DNA from: DATHYU01 sp033722675
GTDB taxonomy: Bacteria; Actinomycetota; Acidimicrobiia; Spongiisociales; UBA11373
Reading direction: 5' to 3'
Assembly (NCBI GenBank): GCA_033722675.1
Contig: JAWVYO010000025.1
Span: 1 to 28,594, forward strand
Length of the DNA: 28,594 nt
Shown here piece by piece: positions 15,106-22,985 of this stretch. The position numbers and the translations under genes are program-made. The notes beneath the pieces are model-generated. The model was given only the letters and a program-made list of their open reading frames with translations. It was not told the DNA's origin and ran no database searches. How positions within the stretch are numbered: the first letter of the stretch is position 1; every line of letters starts with the position of its first letter.

Positions 15106-16115
15106 GCGCCCTGCTCGACAACTTCTGGATCCTCCTGATCCTGAAGGTCGTCGCGATCGCCGTCGTCGTCCCCGGGACGGCGCTCGTGATCATCTACGGC
15201 GAGTTGAAGATCGGCGCCCACATGCAGAGCCGCATCGGCCCCTACTTCGCCGGCGGGCGCTGGGGATGGGCCCAGCCGCTGGCCGACGGCCTCAAGTTCA
15301 TGCAGAAGGAGGACCTGGTCCCCGAAGAGGCCGACCACCGCATCTACCGGTTCGCCCCGATGGTCGTGCTCATGGGCACGCTGGCCGTCTTCGTGATCAT
15401 CCCCTTCTCCCCGGACCTCATCGTCCAGGATCTCGACGTCGGGATCTTCTACGCCCTCGCCGTCGGGTCCATCGCCACCCTCGGCGTCCTCATGGCCGGA
15501 TGGTCCTCGGCGAACAAGTTCTCGCTCATGGGCGGCCTCCGCGCCGCCGCCCAGCTCATCGCCTACGAACTGCCCCTGGTCCTCGCGGTGATCGGTGTGG
15601 TCATCCAGGCCGGGACCCTGTCGATGGTGGGCATCGTCGAGGCGCAGGCGGAGCCGGTCTCGGTCTTCGGGCTCTTCGAGGCACCCCTGCCGTACCTCGT
15701 CCAGGGGCAGGTGATCGGCTTCGTGATCTTCATGATCGCCACCCTCGCCGAGCTCAGCCGGATCCCCTTCGACCTCCCGATCGCCGAGTCGGAGCTCGTC
15801 ATGGGCTACCTCACCGAGTACTCGGGGATCCGCTTCACGATGTTCTTCCTGGCCGAGTACGCCGGGATGTTCTCGATGTCGGCCATCGCGGCGACGCTCT
15901 TCCTCGGGGGCTACCACTTCCCCGGCCTCCCCGACGCCGCGGGCCCGCTCGTCCTCATGGGCAAGGTGTTCCTGCTCGTGTTCCTCATGATCTGGATGCG
16001 ATGGACGTTCCCGCGCATGCGGGAGGATCAGCTGCAGCGTTTCGCCTGGAAGTGGCTCATCCCGGCGTCGCTCGTCAACATCGCGGCCACCGCCGTGTTC
16101 AAGGTGGTCTTCTGA
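15102..16115 (+). CDS. nuoH: NADH-quinone oxidoreductase subunit H
   Basis: NuoH is the membrane subunit at the junction of the two arms and forms the floor and entrance of the quinone chamber. The 337-residue product has about eight membrane helices. The acidic loop AELSRIPFDLPIAESELVMGYLTEYSG, split here by the typical proline, matches the family's quinone-site loop, and RIGPYFAGGRWGWAQPLADGLK near residue 45 is the first conserved loop. The ATG at 15102 overlaps the nuoD stop. After its stop comes a 31-nt stretch holding an 11-codon reading frame before nuoI. Confidence 0.94.
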   Translation: MSALLDNFWILLILKVVAIAVVVPGTALVIIYGELKIGAHMQSRIGPYFAGGRWGWAQPLADGLKFMQKEDLVPEEADHRIYRFAPMVVLMGTLAVFVIIPFSPDLIVQDLDVGIFYALAVGSIATLGVLMAGWSSANKFSLMGGLRAAAQLIAYELPLVLAVIGVVIQAGTLSMVGIVEAQAEPVSVFGLFEAPLPYLVQGQVIGFVIFMIATLAELSRIPFDLPIAESELVMGYLTEYSGIRFTMFFLAEYAGMFSMSAIAATLFLGGYHFPGLPDAAGPLVLMGKVFLLVFLMIWMRWTFPRMREDQLQRFAWKWLIPASLVNIAATAVFKVVF

Positions 16116-16135
16116 TGCTCTACGCTCCCGCACCC

Positions 16136-16143
16136 GAGGTGAT
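16136..16143 (+). promoter_or_regulatory. Ribosome-binding site of nuoI
   Basis: GAGGTGAT lies 3-5 nt before the ATG at 16147. It supports this start and gives nuoI independent ribosome recruitment in the only non-overlapping junction of the first half of the operon. Confidence 0.6.
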
Positions 16144-16146
16144 GCG

Positions 16147-16611
16147 ATGACCGCCCGTCCGACGGGGCTCGGCTTGCTGAAGGGCATGAAGGTCACCCTG
16201 AAGGCCCTCTTCACGAAGCCGCCGACCGTCCAGTACCCGCTCGAGAAGGAGATCCCGGTGCCGCGGGCACGCGGGGTCATCGCGCTCGACCCCGAGGCCT
16301 GCACGGTCTGCATGCTGTGCGCCCGCGAGTGCCCCGACTGGTGCATCTACATCGAGGGTCACAAGGAGGAGCAGCCCCCCTCCAAGCCGGGCGGCCGGCC
16401 CCGGACGCGGGCGACGCTCGACCGGTTCGACATCGACTACGCCCTCTGCATGTACTGCGGGATCTGCGTGGAGGTCTGCCCCTTCGACGCGCTGTTCTGG
16501 TCGCCCGAGTACGAGTACTCCGAGGGGAAGATCTCGGCGATGCTCCACGACAAGGAGCGCCTCACCGAGTGGCTCGAGACCGTCCCCGAGCCCCCGGCGG
16601 TGGAGTCCTGA
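16147..16611 (+). CDS. nuoI: NADH-quinone oxidoreductase subunit I
   Basis: NuoI carries two 4Fe-4S clusters (N6a, N6b) that lead electrons to NuoB. The 154-residue product has both ferredoxin motifs complete: C52, C55, C58, C62 in ACTVCMLCARECP, and C101, C104, C107, C111 in LCMYCGICVEVCP. A Pro/Arg-rich linker (about 75-90) separates them. In a complex lacking NuoEFG this subunit is the likely entry point for electrons from a soluble donor such as ferredoxin, as described for other 11-subunit complexes. The stop overlaps the nuoJ ATG by one nucleotide (TGATG). Confidence 0.94.
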   Translation: MTARPTGLGLLKGMKVTLKALFTKPPTVQYPLEKEIPVPRARGVIALDPEACTVCMLCARECPDWCIYIEGHKEEQPPSKPGGRPRTRATLDRFDIDYALCMYCGICVEVCPFDALFWSPEYEYSEGKISAMLHDKERLTEWLETVPEPPAVES

Positions 16612-17141
16612 TGACCTTCGGCGACTGGATCTCCGAGCCCGGCAACGTCGTGTTCCTCGCCATCGGCCTCGTCATGGCGGCGGCGTCCACGTGGGTGGTG
16701 CTGACGAAGAACGTCGTGCACGCCGCGCTCTCACTCGTCGTGACGCTGGCGGGGTCGGCGGCGCTGTTCCTCCTCCTCGGAGCGGAGTTCGTCGCCTGGA
16801 CCGTCGTGCTCGTCTACATCGGCGCCGTGATCGTCCTGTTCCTGTTCGGCATCATGATCACCCGGGCCCCCATCGGCCGGGACTCGGCGGAGCTCGACCA
16901 CCGGCGCCGCTGGCCCGCCGCCCTCGTGGCGCTGTCGATCTTCGCGACGATGGCCTACGCGACCACGAGCCTCTACGGCTGGTCGGAGGAGATCCACCTC
17001 GACGCACCGGTCCGCACCGACTCCATCGGCGAGATCCTGTTCAGCCGATTCGTCATCCCCTTCGAGGCCGTCTCGTTCGTCCTGCTGGCCGCCCTCATCG
17101 GCGGCATCGTGCTGGCGAGGAAGGACGAGACGCCGCAGTGA
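16611..17141 (+). CDS. nuoJ: NADH-quinone oxidoreductase subunit J
   Basis: NuoJ is a five-helix membrane subunit near the quinone-linked proton channel. The 176-residue product has the typical third helix EFVAWTVVLVYIGAVIVLFLF, which contains the pi-bulge region with conserved Tyr and Gly, followed by a charged loop with RRRW. Hydrophobic segments lie at about 12-30, 34-52, 58-83, 96-115 and 140-165. It starts one nucleotide into the nuoI stop codon and ends in a 4-nt GTGA overlap with nuoK. Confidence 0.92.
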   Translation: MTFGDWISEPGNVVFLAIGLVMAAASTWVVLTKNVVHAALSLVVTLAGSAALFLLLGAEFVAWTVVLVYIGAVIVLFLFGIMITRAPIGRDSAELDHRRRWPAALVALSIFATMAYATTSLYGWSEEIHLDAPVRTDSIGEILFSRFVIPFEAVSFVLLAALIGGIVLARKDETPQ

Positions 17142-17443
17142 CCCTCAACCCCTTCCTCGTCCTCGCCTCGCTGCTCTTCTCGATCGGCGTCTACGGGGTG
17201 CTCGTCCGCCGCAACGCCGTGCTCGTGCTGCTGTCGGTGGAGCTCATGCTCACCGCGGTGAACATCAACCTCGTCGCCTTCGGCGCCCACATCCAGGACA
17301 CGCTCGCCAGCGGTCAGGTGTTCGCGCTGTTCGTGCTCACCGTGGCGGCCGCCGAGGTCGGGATCGGGCTCGCGATCGTCCTCCTCATCTTCCGCAACCG
17401 CTCGTCGGCGAACGTCGACGAGCTCGACCTGATGAAGTGGTGA
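17138..17443 (+). CDS. nuoK: NADH-quinone oxidoreductase subunit K
   Basis: NuoK is a small MrpC-like membrane subunit with two glutamates in helices that take part in proton transfer. The 101-residue product has three helices: FLVLASLLFSIGVYGVLV, the second with the conserved VELMLTAVNINLVAF glutamate, and the third with VLTVAAAEVGIGLAIVLLIF carrying the second glutamate. All are normal for the family. The GTG start overlaps the nuoJ stop. NuoL begins 4 nt after its stop. Confidence 0.94.
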   Translation: MTLNPFLVLASLLFSIGVYGVLVRRNAVLVLLSVELMLTAVNINLVAFGAHIQDTLASGQVFALFVLTVAAAEVGIGLAIVLLIFRNRSSANVDELDLMKW

Positions 17444-17447
17444 CCCG

Positions 17448-19511
17448 GTGACGACCCTGCACCTCTTCGCCAGCCAGCTCCTCCTCGCCGCCGAGGAGGG
17501 GAAGGCCGTCGAGCTCTCCGACGGCGGCGTGCTCGCCGAGTTCGCCTGGCTCATCCCGGTCGTCCCGCTCGTGCTCATGTTCGGCATCGTCTTCTTCGGC
17601 AAGCGGCTGCCCTTCAAGGGGTGGGAGCTCGCCGAGCTCTCGATGGCGTTCGTCGCCGTGTACGGGGTCGCCCTGTTCGCCATGAACGCGAGCGAGGGCA
17701 TCTACTACGAGGGCTCCGTCGAGATCGCCACGATCGGTTCCTACGTCATCGAGTGGGGATGGATCGTCGACGGCCTCTCGATCATGATGTACGCCGTCGT
17801 CGGGGTGGTCGGCCTCGCCGTCTTCACCTACGCCAAGGGCTACATGGAGGGCGACGTCCGCTTCACGTGGTTCTTCGCGGCGTTCACGCTCTTCGCCGGG
17901 GCCATGCTCGTGCTCGTGTCGTCGCCGAACATGATCCAGCTCATCGTCGGCTGGGAACTGGTCGGCGTCGCCTCGTACCTCCTCATCGGGCACTACTGGG
18001 AGGACCACGCCAACAACGCCGCGGCCATCAAGGCCTTCATCACCAACAAGGTCGCGGACGTCGGCCTGTTCATCGGCGTGATCATCGCCGGGGTCACGGT
18101 CGGCTCGTTCCGCTTCAGCGACCTCCTCGGGGCCATCGAGGCCGCCGACTCGGCGCTCGTCGACGTCGCCTTCTGGGCCGGTCTGGCGCTGTTCATCGGT
18201 GCCATGGGCAAGAGCGCCCAGTTCCCGTTCCACGTGTGGCTGCCGGACGCCATGGCGGGCCCCACCCCGGTGTCGTCGCTCATGCACGCCGCGACGATGG
18301 TCACCGCGGGCGTGTACCTCATCGGGCGGGTGTTCCCGCTCTATCACGACGCGCTCTTCGCCGTCGACGTGAAGACGATCATCATCGTCGTCGGCGCCGC
18401 CACCCTGCTCCTGACCGGGCTCATCGCGCTCGTGCAGAACGACATCAAGAAGGTGCTGGCGTACTCGACGCTGTCACAGCTCGGGTACATGACGGCGGCC
18501 ATGGGAGCGGGCGCCTACACCGCCGGGCTCTTCCACCTCTTCACCCATGCGTACTTCAAGGCGCTGCTCTTCCTCGGCGCCGGCTCGGTCATCCACGCGG
18601 TCCACAGCAACGACATGAGCGACATGGGCGGCCTGCGCAAGTCGATGCCCTACACCTACTGGACCTTCCTCGTGGGCTCGCTGGCGCTCGCGGGCATCTT
18701 CCCGCTGGCCGGCTTCTGGTCGAAGGACGAGATCCTGGCCTCGATCAGCTATGACGCGTCCCACGGCGGCGGCACCGTCGCCACGGTCGTGCTCGTCATC
18801 GCGATCGTCGGCGCCTTCATCACCGCCTTCTACATGGCGAGGGCCGTGTACCTCACCTTCTTCGGCGAGTACAAGGGCGAGGGTCACCCCCACGAGTCCC
18901 CGCGGATCATGACGTACCCGCTCGTCGGACTCGGGGTCCTCGCCGCGATCGCCGGCTTCGCGAACATGCCCGGCATCTTCACCGGGTTCACCGACTGGGT
19001 GGGCGCCCGGCTCATCCCGATGGGCGACCACCACGCCGAGTCCATCGACTTCGTCCTGGCCGGGATCGGGCTGGCCGTCGCGCTCGCCGGCATCGGCCTG
19101 GGCACCCGCATCTGGGGCCCCGACCGGGAGACGCAGGAGGCCCGGGACACCTTCCGGATCGCCGGGCTCTACCCCCTGCTCGAACGCAAGTACTACATCG
19201 ACGACCTGTACCTGTACGGGATCGTCGGTCCGACCAAGGGTCCGCTCGCACGGGCGGCCGACTGGTCGAACACCTACATCATCGACGGCGTCGTGAACGC
19301 CTTCGGCGCGGCCGCGAGGCTGCTCGCCAGGGTCGTCTACGGCGGACTCGACCAGCGGGGCATCGACCTGGCGATCAACGCCGTCGGTGCCGGCACCGGC
19401 GAGGTCGGTGAGGGTCTGCGCCACGCGCAGACGGGCAAGGTGCAGCAGTATGCGGCCGCGTTGTTCGTGGGCGCCGTACTGCTCGTCGTCGGATTCCTGA
19501 TCTTCGGCTAG
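17448..19511 (+). CDS. nuoL: NADH-quinone oxidoreductase subunit L
   Basis: NuoL is the most distal antiporter-like proton-pumping subunit and carries the long lateral helix. The 687-residue product has the core antiporter motifs: LIVGWELVGVASYLLIGHYW with the essential glutamate, MGKSAQFPFHVWLPDAMAGPTPVSSLMHAATMV (split by a Gly-Pro turn) and the lysine-bearing LVQNDIKKVLAYSTLSQLGYM. The C-terminal part, after about residue 560, corresponds to the lateral helix and final anchor. The GTG at 17448 follows nuoK by 4 nt. The first 25 residues are less conserved, and an internal GTG near 17529 is a possible alternative start. Confidence 0.94.
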   Translation: MTTLHLFASQLLLAAEEGKAVELSDGGVLAEFAWLIPVVPLVLMFGIVFFGKRLPFKGWELAELSMAFVAVYGVALFAMNASEGIYYEGSVEIATIGSYVIEWGWIVDGLSIMMYAVVGVVGLAVFTYAKGYMEGDVRFTWFFAAFTLFAGAMLVLVSSPNMIQLIVGWELVGVASYLLIGHYWEDHANNAAAIKAFITNKVADVGLFIGVIIAGVTVGSFRFSDLLGAIEAADSALVDVAFWAGLALFIGAMGKSAQFPFHVWLPDAMAGPTPVSSLMHAATMVTAGVYLIGRVFPLYHDALFAVDVKTIIIVVGAATLLLTGLIALVQNDIKKVLAYSTLSQLGYMTAAMGAGAYTAGLFHLFTHAYFKALLFLGAGSVIHAVHSNDMSDMGGLRKSMPYTYWTFLVGSLALAGIFPLAGFWSKDEILASISYDASHGGGTVATVVLVIAIVGAFITAFYMARAVYLTFFGEYKGEGHPHESPRIMTYPLVGLGVLAAIAGFANMPGIFTGFTDWVGARLIPMGDHHAESIDFVLAGIGLAVALAGIGLGTRIWGPDRETQEARDTFRIAGLYPLLERKYYIDDLYLYGIVGPTKGPLARAADWSNTYIIDGVVNAFGAAARLLARVVYGGLDQRGIDLAINAVGAGTGEVGEGLRHAQTGKVQQYAAALFVGAVLLVVGFLIFG

Positions 19512-19519
19512 GAGGAGGG
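19511..19519 (+). promoter_or_regulatory. Ribosome-binding site of nuoM
   Basis: GGAGGAGGG begins at the last base of the nuoL stop codon and lies 6 nt before the GTG at 19526. It identifies this GTG as the nuoM start and is one of the strongest Shine-Dalgarno sequences in the window. Confidence 0.8.
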
Positions 19520-19525
19520 CCTGAA

Positions 19526-21103
19526 GTGAGTTGGTTCGAAAGCGGATGGGGCTTGAGCCTCATCGTGTTCCTGCCCCTGGTGGGCGCGGGGGTGCTGTTA
19601 CTCATCCCCAAGTCCAAGGAGCAGGTCGTCAAGACCACGGCACTCCTCTTCTCGCTGGCCGCGTTCGCGGTGTCGGTCGTCGTCCTCCTCCAGTTCGACT
19701 TCGACGGCACCGAGGCCTTCCAGTTCGGGACGGACCTGTCGTGGATCCCCGCCATCAACAGCCGGTACCACATCGGGATCGACGGCATCAGCCTGCCGTT
19801 GCTCGTCCTGTCCACGTTCGTGCTCGTGCTGGCGATCGTGTACTCGTGGGACCACTGGCCCGAGCCGCGGAACCCGAAGGCGTTCCTCGTCCTCATGCTC
19901 GTCCTGGGCACCGGGATGAACGGCACCTTCGTGGCCCTCGACCTCATCCTGTTCTTCATCTTCTTCGAGGTCGTCCTCCTGCCGATGTACTTCATGATCG
20001 GCATCTGGGGGGACCGCAAGCCCATCCGGCTGCCGGGCTGGAAGCGCGACGTGGAGACCCGCCTCTACGCCTCGATCAAGTTCTTCCTGTTCACGCTCTT
20101 CGGCTCCGCCTTCATGCTGCTGGGCTTCCTGGCCCTGTCGTGGAAGGCGGGCGGCACCTTCGACATGGTCGCCCTCTCGGAGATGGGGCGCGCCGGCGTG
20201 TTCGCCGGGGCCTTCGGCCAGTGGGTGTTCGCCGCCCTGTTCCTCGGGTTCGCGGTGAAGGTGCCCATGTGGCCGCTGCACTCGTGGCTGCCGGACGCGC
20301 ACACCGCCGCCCCCACGGTCGGCTCGGTGCTCCTGGCCGCCATCCTCCTGAAGCTCGGCTCCTACGGCTTCGTGCGCATCAGCCTGCCGATCCTCCCCGA
20401 ACAGGCCCAGGACTGGGCGCCGGCCATCGCGATCCTGGCGGTCATCGCCATCATCTACGGCTCGCTCGCCTGTCTGGCTCAGACCGACATGAAGCGACTG
20501 ATCGCCTTCTCCTCGGTGGGCCACATGGGCTTCGTGATGCTCGGCATCGCCACGCTCACCGACGTGGGGATCAACGCCGCGATCATCGGCATGGTCGCCC
20601 ACGGCATCATCACCGGTCTCCTGTTCTTCCTCGCCGGATCCATGCAGCACCGGTACCACACGCGGGAGATGGCCCGCCTGGGCGGAGCGATGAAATCGAT
20701 GCCGATCATCGGCGGGATCCTCGCCTTCACCGCGATGGCCTCCCTCGGGCTCCCCGGTCTCGCCGGGTTCTGGGGTGAGTTCATGGCGCTCCTCGGCTCC
20801 TACAACCCCCTCGACGGGCTGAGCCTGGGCGTGTTCCGCACGGCCATGGTCATCGGCGCCATCGGCACGGTGCTCACCGCCGGCTACCTGCTGTGGATGC
20901 TCCAGAAGGTGAACCTCGGCGAGGTGCCCGAGGAGTGGCGCGACGCGAACTTCCACGACGCCGACGGCTACGAGCTCGGCGCCTGGGTGCCGCTCGTGCT
21001 CGCCACCCTCGCCATCGGCATCTTCCCGAAGATCGTCTTCGGGGCGACCGACGACGCCGTGGTGAACCTCGTCGAGAACATCTCCCGGGCCGTCGGAGGC
21101 TGA
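19526..21103 (+). CDS. nuoM: NADH-quinone oxidoreductase subunit M
   Basis: NuoM is the middle antiporter-like proton-pumping subunit. The 525-residue product has about 14 helices. Family motifs include GIDGISLPLLVLSTF near residue 88, FFEVVLLPMYFMIGIWG with the conserved glutamate of helix 5, KVPMWPLHSWLPDAHTAAPTVGSVLLA with the helix 7/8 region, and LAQTDMKRLIAFSSVGHMG. It is separated from nuoL by 14 nt with a strong Shine-Dalgarno, and nuoN starts 3 nt after its stop. Confidence 0.95.
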   Translation: MSWFESGWGLSLIVFLPLVGAGVLLLIPKSKEQVVKTTALLFSLAAFAVSVVVLLQFDFDGTEAFQFGTDLSWIPAINSRYHIGIDGISLPLLVLSTFVLVLAIVYSWDHWPEPRNPKAFLVLMLVLGTGMNGTFVALDLILFFIFFEVVLLPMYFMIGIWGDRKPIRLPGWKRDVETRLYASIKFFLFTLFGSAFMLLGFLALSWKAGGTFDMVALSEMGRAGVFAGAFGQWVFAALFLGFAVKVPMWPLHSWLPDAHTAAPTVGSVLLAAILLKLGSYGFVRISLPILPEQAQDWAPAIAILAVIAIIYGSLACLAQTDMKRLIAFSSVGHMGFVMLGIATLTDVGINAAIIGMVAHGIITGLLFFLAGSMQHRYHTREMARLGGAMKSMPIIGGILAFTAMASLGLPGLAGFWGEFMALLGSYNPLDGLSLGVFRTAMVIGAIGTVLTAGYLLWMLQKVNLGEVPEEWRDANFHDADGYELGAWVPLVLATLAIGIFPKIVFGATDDAVVNLVENISRAVGG

Positions 21104-21106
21104 TCC

Positions 21107-22636
21107 GTGCCGTCCTTCGACTACCACGCGCTGCTCCCCGAGTTCATCATCGGGGCCTCGCTGCTGGCAGCGATCGTGGTGGACCTCGTCATGCCGCCGG
21201 AGCGGAAGTACCTCGCCGGCGTCGTCGGGCTGCTCGGCCTCGTCGCCGCGTCCTTCCCGCTGCTGACGCTGGCGACCTGCGGCTCGATCGACGGGTGTGA
21301 CGGCGGCCTGCCCAGGTCGATGTTCGGGGGCTCCTACGTGGTGGACGAGTTCGCCCTCGTCCTGAAGGGCCTGTTCATCCTGACCGGCGTCGTGACGCTG
21401 CTGCTGTCGGTGGGCTTCATCGAATCCGACCGCTACTACGAGGGCGAGTTCTACTTCCTCGTCATGGCCTCCGTCGCCGGAGCGGTCATCATGGCCTCCA
21501 GCCGGGACCTCATCACGCTCTTCGTGGCGCTCGAGCTCGTGTCGGGCCCGGCCTTCCTGCTGGCGGGCTGGCGCAAGGGCGACCTGCGCTCCAACGAGGC
21601 GGCGCTCAAGTTCTTCCTCATCGGGGTGCTGTCGTCGGCGATCCTGCTGTTCGGGATGTCGCTCGTCTACGGCACGACGGGATCGGTCACCTTCGAGGGG
21701 ATCCGGGCCGCCACCCTCGCTCCGGGCGTGGCGCTGGCCGAGGAGCCGGTCTTCGTGCTCGGCGTGATCTTCGTGCTCGTCGGGTTCGGCTTCAAGATCT
21801 CGGCGGTGCCCTTCCACTTCTGGGCGCCGGACACCTACCAGGGGGCTCCGCTCCCGGTGGCGGCGTACCTGTCGGTGGGCTCGAAGGCCGCGGGGTTCGT
21901 GGGTCTGTTGACCCTGTGCTACCTGGCGTTCGCGGGCGTTCGGGACATCTGGGGCCCGATCCTCTGGCTGCTCGCCGCGCTCAGCATGACGGTGGGCAAC
22001 CTCGTCGCGCTGCGGCAGACCAACGTGGTGCGTCTCCTCGGGTACTCGTCGGTGGCCCACGCCGGCTTCATCCTCGTCCCCTTCGCGATGGCCGCAGCGC
22101 TGGACGCCGACGGGCTGGGCGACGCCTTCTTCGGCTCCGTCACCTACCTGCTCGTGTACGCCTTCATGAACCTCGGCGCCTTCGCCGCGGTGATGGCGGC
22201 GGCCGAGAAGGCGGGGAGCGCCGAGCTGGACGACTTCGGCGGCCTGAGCCGCTACGCCCCCGGCGTCGCGGCGATGGTGGCCCTGTTCTTCTTCTCCCTC
22301 GCCGGGATCCCGCCCCTCGCCGGTTGGTTCGCGAAGTTCGTGATGTTCCGGGCCGTGCTCATCGAGTCCGGCAACGCGTGGGCCGTGGGGCTGGCGATCG
22401 TGGCCGCCGTCAACGCGGTCATCGCGCTCTTCTACTACGCGAAGGTCGTCAAGGCGATGTACTTCGACGGCGTTCCCGATCGGATCGACGCCGATGCCGC
22501 CGGTGCCCGCTCGCTGGCGCGCCCCCTCGTCCTGGCGATCGGGCTGACGGCGGCCGCAGTGCTCGTGGCCGGGTTCTTCCCCCAGATCCTCGCCTTCTTC
22601 GGCGACGCCACCCGGGCCATCGCCCTCGGGGGCTGA
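21107..22636 (+). CDS. nuoN: NADH-quinone oxidoreductase subunit N
   Basis: NuoN is the third antiporter-like subunit and the last gene of this operon. The 509-residue product has about 14 helices, with FVALELVSGPAFLLAGW carrying the conserved glutamate, KISAVPFHFWAPDTYQGAPLPVAAYLSVGSKAAGF around helices 7-8 (broken by the lysine-bearing turn) and LRQTNVVRLLGYSSVAHAGF. The GTG start follows the nuoM stop by 3 nt. The operon ends here: the next gene is on the other strand, with only 6 nt between the two stop codons and no clear hairpin. Confidence 0.94.
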   Translation: MPSFDYHALLPEFIIGASLLAAIVVDLVMPPERKYLAGVVGLLGLVAASFPLLTLATCGSIDGCDGGLPRSMFGGSYVVDEFALVLKGLFILTGVVTLLLSVGFIESDRYYEGEFYFLVMASVAGAVIMASSRDLITLFVALELVSGPAFLLAGWRKGDLRSNEAALKFFLIGVLSSAILLFGMSLVYGTTGSVTFEGIRAATLAPGVALAEEPVFVLGVIFVLVGFGFKISAVPFHFWAPDTYQGAPLPVAAYLSVGSKAAGFVGLLTLCYLAFAGVRDIWGPILWLLAALSMTVGNLVALRQTNVVRLLGYSSVAHAGFILVPFAMAAALDADGLGDAFFGSVTYLLVYAFMNLGAFAAVMAAAEKAGSAELDDFGGLSRYAPGVAAMVALFFFSLAGIPPLAGWFAKFVMFRAVLIESGNAWAVGLAIVAAVNAVIALFYYAKVVKAMYFDGVPDRIDADAAGARSLARPLVLAIGLTAAAVLVAGFFPQILAFFGDATRAIALGG

Positions 22637-22642
22637 CGCCGC

Positions 22643-22903
22643 TCACGGGAGCACGTGGACGCACTCGCCGGGGCACGCCTCGGCCGCGTCGACCACCCGG
22701 TCCTCGTGACCGGGGACCACGCGGGCGACGCCCTCGGGACCGTCCGGCGCCGATCTCCCGTCGAACACCCGCTCGACCCCGAAGGTCTCCGCGGGCTCGG
22801 CCACCGCCCACAGCCCGTCGGGACGTGCCCGGAAGACGAGCGGTTCGATCATCTCGCACGTCCCGGCCCCCATGCACAGGTCGGTGTCGATCCAGACCCG
22901 CAT
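22643..22903 (-). CDS. Small 3Fe-4S-type ferredoxin
   Basis: This 86-residue soluble electron carrier starts MRVWIDTDLCMGAGTCEMIEP (read with a break after Cys10). The cysteines fit the actinobacterial single-cluster ferredoxin pattern: C10, C16 with five residues between, and C77 in EACPGE, with a further cysteine, C81, two residues before the C-terminal HVLP region. The middle position of a classical CxxCxxC motif is Gly, which favours a 3Fe-4S over a 4Fe-4S cluster. Such ferredoxins usually serve cytochromes P450 or other oxygenases. Here no P450 is near, and the gene lies tail-to-tail with nuoN, so it may instead donate electrons to the EFG-less complex I (speculative). It is divergent from the LLM oxidoreductase gene. 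The start is fixed by an AGGAG site 6 nt upstream. Confidence 0.85.
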   Translation of the reverse strand: MRVWIDTDLCMGAGTCEMIEPLVFRARPDGLWAVAEPAETFGVERVFDGRSAPDGPEGVARVVPGHEDRVVDAAEACPGECVHVLP

Positions 22904-22909
22904 CGTCGG

Positions 22910-22917
22910 CTCCTCTC
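22910..22917 (-). promoter_or_regulatory. Ribosome-binding site of the ferredoxin gene
   Basis: On the minus strand GAGAGGAG precedes the ATG at 22903 by 6 nt. It selects this start over longer in-frame alternatives reaching 23077, which would run into the divergent gene. Confidence 0.7.
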
Positions 22918-22972
22918 GTCGGGTCCTGTCCAGGGTGCGCCACCCTCTCCGAAGAGATCCTGAAGGACGGCG

Positions 22973-22978
22973 TAGGCT
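22973..22978 (+). promoter_or_regulatory. -10 box of the LLM oxidoreductase gene
   Basis: TAGGCT is followed by 7 nt (CCCCCGG) and the ATG at 22986, with no Shine-Dalgarno between. This is the leaderless arrangement seen at several other genes here. Confidence 0.55.
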
Positions 22979-22985
22979 CCCCCGG

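Noticed and set aside
19598..22060. Minus-strand reading frame of 820 residues opposite nuoM and nuoN
   Set aside because: It crosses two certain genes, is made of repetitive His/Asp/Glu/Arg-rich sequence and has no membrane or enzymatic signature. It is a codon-bias shadow.
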